Shown here: positions 59,660 through 64,000 of the stretch, piece by piece | Numbering within the stretch: position 1 is the first letter of the stretch | How the letters are laid out: each line of letters starts with the position of its first letter | Origin: Mycolicibacterium sp. BiH015 | GTDB lineage: Bacteria > Actinomycetota > Actinomycetes > Mycobacteriales > Mycobacteriaceae | NCBI RefSeq assembly: GCF_027706845.1 | Contig: NZ_JAQGCZ010000008.1 | Location: 1 to 64,000 of the forward strand | Direction of reading: 5' to 3' | DNA: 64,000 nt | Position numbers and translations under genes: made by a program | The notes under the pieces: generated by a model | Database searches by the model: none | What the model saw: only the letters and a program-made list of their open reading frames with translations | What the model was told of the DNA's origin: nothing

Positions 59660-60892
59660 GTGATGTCAGTGGAGGATTGGGCTGAGATCCGCCGGTTGCA
59701 CCGGTCGGAGGGGATGCCGATCAAGGTGATCGCCCGGGTGCTGGGTGTGGGCCGCAATACCGTGCGGCGGGCGCTGGCCGCCGAGGGGCCGCCGAAGTAT
59801 CAGCGGCCGAGGACGGGCTCGAAGGTCGACGCGGTCGAGCCGCAGATCCGGGAGTTGTTGCAGGCGTATCCGCGCATGCCGGCCACGGTGATCGCCGAGC
59901 GGATCGGCTGGGCGTACGGGATCACGATCCTCAAGGACCGGATCCGGGAGCTGCGTCCGCTGTATCTGCCACCGGATCCGTCGGGACGCACGCAGTATCT
60001 GGCCGGAGAGCTGGCCCAGTGTGATCTGTGGTTCCCGCCGGTAGACATCCCCTTGGGTTATGGCCAGACCGGTCGGCCTCCGGTGTTGGTGATGGTCACG
60101 GGGTACTCGCGGGTGATCACCGCGATGATGCTGCCGAGCCGCCAGTCCCCGGATCTGTTGTGTGGCCATTGGGAACTGCTGCGTGGATGGGGTGTGGTTC
60201 CTCGGGCTTTGGTGTGGGACAACGAATCTGCAATCGGTAAGTGGCGGGCCGGCAAGCCGGAGCTGACCACGGCGATGAACGGCTTCCGCGGGATGCTGGG
60301 CATCAAAGTGGTGCTGTGCCGGCCTGCGGATCCCGAGGCCAAGGGTCTGGTCGAGCGGGCCAACGGGTACCTGGAGACCTCGTTTCTGCCGGGTCGGTCG
60401 TTTAGCTCACCGGCCGACTTCAACGAACAACTAACCACGTGGTTAGTGGTCGCCAACGCGCGGACCCATCGCAGTCTGGGGTGCCGGCCAACCGATCGGT
60501 GGGCCGCCGATTCGGCAGCGATGGTGGCGTTGCCACCTGCACCGCCGGCGGTCGGCTGGACGACCACGGTGCGGCTGGGCAGGGACCACTACGTGCGGTT
60601 GGACGCCAACGACTACTCGGTGCATCCCTCAGTGATCGGCCGCAAGGTCACCGTCACCGCCGACCTGCACACGGTGCTCATCCATTGCGACGCGGTCCTC
60701 GTCGGCGAGCACCAGCGTTGTTGGGCATCGCACCAAACGATCAGCGATCCCACCCACATCACCGCCGCGGCACGGTTGCGCACTCAGCGCTGGCTGGCCA
60801 CCGCGCCACCGCCCGATGACAGCGGAGTGGACTATCGGGACCTGGCCGACTACGACCGCATCCTCGGTCTCGACGGCGAGGTCGCGTCGTGA
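59660..60892 (+). CDS. istA: IS21-family transposase IstA
   Basis: 410-aa transposase: N-terminal HTH (IKVIARVLGVGRNTVRRALA), DDE core with D in QCDLWFPPVD, D in LVWDNESAIG and E in VERANGYLE, and a C-terminal beta-barrel-like domain (DHYVRLDANDYSVHP). Intact; overlaps istB by 4 bases. More distant from the relics at 57-59 kb, which are a different IS21 subgroup. Confidence 0.92.
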   Translation: MMSVEDWAEIRRLHRSEGMPIKVIARVLGVGRNTVRRALAAEGPPKYQRPRTGSKVDAVEPQIRELLQAYPRMPATVIAERIGWAYGITILKDRIRELRPLYLPPDPSGRTQYLAGELAQCDLWFPPVDIPLGYGQTGRPPVLVMVTGYSRVITAMMLPSRQSPDLLCGHWELLRGWGVVPRALVWDNESAIGKWRAGKPELTTAMNGFRGMLGIKVVLCRPADPEAKGLVERANGYLETSFLPGRSFSSPADFNEQLTTWLVVANARTHRSLGCRPTDRWAADSAAMVALPPAPPAVGWTTTVRLGRDHYVRLDANDYSVHPSVIGRKVTVTADLHTVLIHCDAVLVGEHQRCWASHQTISDPTHITAAARLRTQRWLATAPPPDDSGVDYRDLADYDRILGLDGEVAS

Positions 60893-61692
60893 CGACCAAG
60901 CGCACGGCGGCCATGAACCGCGACGTCGGCGCGGAGTTGGCGTTTTTGACCCGTGCCCTCAAGGCGCCCTCGCTGGCTGATGCGATTCCCAGGTTGGCCG
61001 AGCGGGCCCGCGCTGAGACCTGGACACACGAGGAGTTCTTGGCGGCGTGTCTGCAGCGCGAGGTCGCCGCCCGCGAGGCTCACGGCGGTGAGGGCCGTAT
61101 CCGGGCGGCACGATTCCCAGCACGAAAGGCATTGGAAGAATTCGACTTCGACTATCAACGCTCACTCAAGCGCGAGCAGATCGCCCACCTGGGCACATTG
61201 GACTTCATCGCCGCTAAGCAAAACGTCATCTTCCTCGGGCCACCGGGCACGGGAAAAACCCACCTGTCGATCGGGTTGGGTATCCGGGCATGCCAGGCCG
61301 GTCACCGCGTCGCGTTCGCCACCGCAGCCCAATGGGTCGACCGCCTCGCTGCTGCCCACCACGGTGACCGCCTTCAAGAGGAACTGATCAAACTTGGTCG
61401 CGTCCCACTGCTGATCATCGACGAAGTCGGCTACATCCCATTCGAAGCCGAGGCGGCCAACCTGTTCTTCCAACTCATCTCCGCCCGCTACGAGCGGGCC
61501 AGTCTGATCGTCACCTCCAACAAGCCCTTCGGCCGATGGGGCGAAGTCTTCGGAGACGACGTCGTGGCCGCCGCCATGATCGACCGCCTCGTTCACCACG
61601 CCGACGTCCTCTCCATGAAAGGAGACAGCTATCGACTCAAAGACCGAGACCTCGGCCGCGTCCCCGCGGCCACAACCACCAAACAAACCTAG
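60889..61692 (+). CDS. istB: IS21-family helper ATPase IstB
   Basis: 267-aa AAA+ ATPase that regulates IstA target use. Walker A GPPGTGKTHLSIG, Walker B LLIIDEVGYIP, sensor-like IVTSNKPFGRWGEVFGD and the C-terminal MKGDSYRLKDR. GTG start overlapping the IstA stop. Confidence 0.92.
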   Translation: MTTKRTAAMNRDVGAELAFLTRALKAPSLADAIPRLAERARAETWTHEEFLAACLQREVAAREAHGGEGRIRAARFPARKALEEFDFDYQRSLKREQIAHLGTLDFIAAKQNVIFLGPPGTGKTHLSIGLGIRACQAGHRVAFATAAQWVDRLAAAHHGDRLQEELIKLGRVPLLIIDEVGYIPFEAEAANLFFQLISARYERASLIVTSNKPFGRWGEVFGDDVVAAAMIDRLVHHADVLSMKGDSYRLKDRDLGRVPAATTTKQT

Positions 61693-62095
61693 GAGGGGGT
61701 CCACTTTCAACCGACGAAAAGGGGTCCAGATTCAACCGACGTTGACACAAAAGACCGTACGCGGCACGAACAAGACATCGCACTACCGTGTACCCGCCAT
61801 GCCCTGGGGCGTCAATTGCACCAAGATCCGGCCGCTGCTCACGTCGTGGGTGCCCGGCATCGTGTCCTACCGACAAGTGCCGTTCGGCTACCAGCGCGTG
61901 GAAGCGCTGGCGCTCTGCTGCCCCTTTTACCGCGCACCCCGGCGCTGCGCAACGTGCTGCCGACGATCGTGCACATCGAAATCGGCACACAGCATTGACT
62001 TCCGGCGCATTCGAAATTCTTGACGTACCCGCGGAAGATTCATGACCTTATGAATGGCGGCTGTACGGGTAGTGCAAACCTACGGAGCGATGCGG

Positions 62096-62974
62096 CTACT
62101 CTGCTGTTTGCGACGGAGGCCGGATCGCTGCGAGCAGGTCGACCTGATCGGGGTCGGGAAGGCACGGGAAGAGTATTAGCTCGTCGCAACCGGCGGCGCT
62201 GAAGGCGCCAATCTCCTCCTCGATCTGTGCGCTACTAGTCAGTGCGTTAGCGATGACATGTTCGGCGTACTGCCCGCTGAATCCGTAGTACTGCCCCAGG
62301 TAGCGGCTCGCGGCCTCGCGAGCGTTGGCGCCCAATGCAAAGTATCCCAAAGACACCAGCCGCGGCGATCCGTTCCGGCCAGCGTGCAGCCAAGCGGCGC
62401 GCACCGCGTCAGCGGTCTGCTTGAAGGCCTCGACACCGCCGCCGCCAGAGATCCAGCCACTGCCGTGCTGAACGACTCGCCGCAGCGCCGATTTGCCGCC
62501 GCCGCCGATCAGCAGCGGCGGCTTCCCGTGGCCAGTCGGCGGCGGGCCGATGCGACCTCCGTCGACGACGGCGCCTTCCCATAGCGCGTGCATCCTTAAC
62601 AGTAGGTCGTCCATCACTTTCCCGCGGGTGCTGTAATCGGTACCAGTGACGCTGTAGTCGTCTTCACGAGTGCCCACCGCGATTCCGACAGTCAGCCGGC
62701 CGCCCGATAGCCGATCGATGCTTGCGAGCTGTTTGGCCAGCACGGCGCCATTTCCGCGGTAGGGCGCGATAAGGATCGAGGTCGCCAGACCAATGCGGTG
62801 TGTCACTGCGGCCGCGGCGGCCAGCACTGGCACCGGATCGTAGTTGTCAAAGGCCAACCGGTCCAGCGTTCCCAGCGTCGAGAATCCCAGTCGTTCGGCT
62901 GAACTCGCCCATTGCAACGTCTGCTCTGCCGTCGTTCCCGGGATAGTGGTCGGCAGGCCTACACCAAGCTTCAT
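62096..62974 (-). CDS. LLM-class (F420-type) oxidoreductase
   Basis: 292-aa luciferase-like TIM barrel: MKLGVGLPTTIPGTTAEQTL, GFSTLGTLDRLAFDNYDPV, IGLATSILIAPYRGNGAVLA and GGRLTVGIAVGTREDDY. The pattern is of actinobacterial F420-dependent reductases. ATG 62974 gives the usual N-terminus; 18 more codons are open upstream without resemblance. No clear partner; substrate unknown. It follows the IS region and may be part of the original chromosome. Confidence 0.86.
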   Translation of the reverse strand: MKLGVGLPTTIPGTTAEQTLQWASSAERLGFSTLGTLDRLAFDNYDPVPVLAAAAAVTHRIGLATSILIAPYRGNGAVLAKQLASIDRLSGGRLTVGIAVGTREDDYSVTGTDYSTRGKVMDDLLLRMHALWEGAVVDGGRIGPPPTGHGKPPLLIGGGGKSALRRVVQHGSGWISGGGGVEAFKQTADAVRAAWLHAGRNGSPRLVSLGYFALGANAREAASRYLGQYYGFSGQYAEHVIANALTSSAQIEEEIGAFSAAGCDELILFPCLPDPDQVDLLAAIRPPSQTAE

Positions 62975-63028
62975 CACTCCATTGTGCCGCGTTCGGCGGT
63001 TTAAGATCCGGCGCCAGTTCGCCGGCAA

Positions 63029-63557
63029 ACAGACAGCGCTGGACCTACCGTCGGGGCGGTGAACACCAGGGAGTCATCGCCGGTTAGAGACGAAGTAGAC
63101 ATCCTGCTTGGCCTGCAGACGAGCGGTCGGATTCTCGGGTGATTGTCTTCGCGTCGGTGTATTCGGCTCGCAGCTTGGATTCCGAAAGAGGTCTCCAAGC
63201 AGCGGACCCCAGGCAGTGAGCAGCAGTTTCCGGCGCCAGCCGCGCCGTCCTGTTCGGTGTCACGCGTACCAAAGCGCTACCGACAGACCGTGCCAGCACA
63301 CCCCTCAGCTGCAAGATACGGGTTCCTGACGGACGAAGTGCGGGCAATACCCGGACGATGCGCGCGACAGGCCGGTTCCCTGAGGGGCGCGTCGAAACCG
63401 TGCGATCTCCGCGAAAGAGAGAGCTCGCACCGGGTACCGTGCCAACGGCGCGGGCCTTGGGGCACAGCCCATTACATCGGTTGGGGGCCTCGCTAGGTCA
63501 ACGCAGCAACCAACCACCAACCGCCGCACCCTCATCGTTACTGGTGTCGTCGCAGTC
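63029..63557. other. Stretch without a recognised gene
   Basis: No supported gene. The last 60 bases encode, in frame with the next entry, a hydrophobic TLIVTGVVAVVF segment but without a convincing start. Confidence 0.5.
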
Positions 63558-63920
63558 GTGTTCCTCTTGGTGCTTATGGGCAGCTGCGATGACCACGACC
63601 GTGACGGCGACTCCCGCGCCCATCCATCACCATCGCTGTCAGCGAAAGCGTCAAGCCCCCACCAGCACCACCCGTGGTCGAACAGCCCCCTCGGGACGTC
63701 CCGCTGCCGTAGACCGTATTTCAGTCGAGCCGCGACGTCGACCTACGCGCCGGTGCCCCGATTCCGCAGATGCCGTCGAGTGTCGCCGACGCATCCGCGC
63801 GGAGGCGCCGCGCGCCGGGCCCGCACCGCTGTACGCGGGCCAGCCCGGGTATCGCGAGCCCTGGACCGCGACGGCGATGGCGCGGCCTGCGATGCACAGC
63901 CGTTCGGGCTTCCATTTTGA
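63558..63920 (+). pseudogene. Excalibur-domain secreted/lipoprotein gene, frameshifted
   Basis: A hydrophobic segment (TGVVAVVFLLVLMGSC) is followed by CDDHDRDGD and a low-complexity linker. The calcium-binding excalibur pattern appears in two frames: PAPLYAGQPGYRE (63825-63860) in one and RALDRDGDGAACD in the other, so a one-base change near 63857 splits it. Could be a real gene with a sequence error. Calcium-binding exported proteins of this type are common in actinobacteria. Confidence 0.42.
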
Positions 63921-64000
63921 CGTCGAAGGCACGAGATGAACGTTTGCGATCCGGGGCCGACATGTTGCTGACCGAATAGATGCCGTGAAAGGCTGACATG

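Larger units (their letters stand above)
59590..61747 (+). mobile_element. Complete IS21-family insertion sequence with 6-bp TSD
   Basis: 2158-bp element. Ends start TGTC at 59590 and finish GACA at 61747; each end carries two repeated units of the type CGTCGGNTGAANNNGGACCCC, in inverted orientation. A perfect 6-bp target duplication CAAAAG flanks it (59584-59589, 61748-61753). istA and istB are intact, so it may be mobile. Confidence 0.92.
59475..61998 (+). pseudogene. Ppm1/TcmP-type SAM methyltransferase remnant split by IS21
   Basis: Left piece (59475-59589): MYFHEHEVHALNTEIAHRL, MLFDVIPRWFSK. Right piece (61748-61998): KTVRGTNKTSHYRVPAMPWG, then LTSWVPGIVSYRQVPFGY and in another frame APALRNVLPTIVHIEIGTQH before the stop. 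Together they match the C-terminal part of polyketide-type O-methyltransferases (FDxIPRWxS ... MPWG ... LRNVMPTIVHV). Even without the IS the two pieces are out of frame by one base, and there is a second shift near 61930, so it was already decayed. N-terminus absent. Confidence 0.6.

Noticed and set aside
1..64000. CRISPR arrays, tRNA or rRNA genes
   Set aside because: No regularly spaced repeats, cloverleaf-like segments or rRNA-like blocks were noticed on reading either strand.

Overview
The window is high-GC actinobacterial DNA, most likely from a fast-growing mycobacterium (Mycobacterium or Mycolicibacterium). The evidence is a mycothiol-dependent formaldehyde dehydrogenase, a complete yrbE/mce operon with Mce-associated proteins, an MPT51/antigen-85-like secreted protein, a mycobacterial-type SodA and F420-type oxidoreductases. 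The first 26 bases are an exact Illumina adapter sequence, so the left edge is a contig end.

Layout. 1-2.3 kb: adapter, a MazF-like toxin fragment and sodA. 2.4-5.6 kb: an MFS exporter and a decayed IS481-family transposase. 5.7-11.1 kb: mscR with its metallo-beta-lactamase-fold partner (frameshifted) and pyruvate carboxylase. 11.2-14.9 kb: hydratase, acetaldehyde dehydrogenase and aldolase for 2-hydroxypenta-2,4-dienoate (order carD-F-E), with a divergent IclR regulator. 14.9-17 kb: an LLM flavin monooxygenase and an SDR. 17-31.5 kb: a roughly 14.5-kb minus-strand run, read from the right: CarAa-like Rieske oxygenase, cupin, YrbEA, YrbEB, MceA-F, two Mce-associated proteins, DUF732 and CAP secreted proteins, a 36-aa protein and an MPT51-like protein. 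31.7-34.1 kb: LuxR-type ATPase regulator. 34.1-43.8 kb: anthranilate-type CoA pathway (aryl-CoA ligase, bifunctional monooxygenase/reductase, PaaX-type regulator, RidA, SDR, two acyl-CoA dehydrogenases, enoyl-CoA hydratase). 43.8-52.9 kb: upper pathway carAa-[gap]-carC-carBa-carBb-carAc-carAd plus a second ferredoxin reductase. 53-56.6 kb: two MarR regulators, an intact IS3-family element and a deazaflavin-type nitroreductase. 56.9-62 kb: an insertion-sequence graveyard with one intact IS21-family element inside a broken methyltransferase gene. 62-64 kb: an F420-type LLM oxidoreductase and a broken excalibur-domain gene.

Reading as a system. The genes fit a complete route for carbazole (or a close analogue such as dibenzofuran). 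CarAa/Ac/Ad open the heterocycle by angular dioxygenation, CarBaBb cleaves the diol, and CarC hydrolyses the meta-cleavage product to anthranilate and 2-hydroxypenta-2,4-dienoate. The CarDFE-type enzymes turn the dienoate into pyruvate and acetyl-CoA, with pyruvate carboxylase beside them. The 2-aminobenzoyl-CoA-type genes take anthranilate onward by CoA activation, dearomatisation and beta-oxidation, with RidA a plausible handler of the enamine nitrogen.

Two regulatory patterns stand out. Three minus-strand transcription units (both CarAa genes and the carC operon) share one promoter architecture with fixed spacing. A 16-bp palindrome TTGCGTGCGCACGCAA recurs at three places around the MarR genes. 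The most novel possibility is that the mce importer is transcribed behind the second CarAa gene and serves uptake of the aromatic substrate. Functions are inferred from sequence families recalled from memory; no database search was run.
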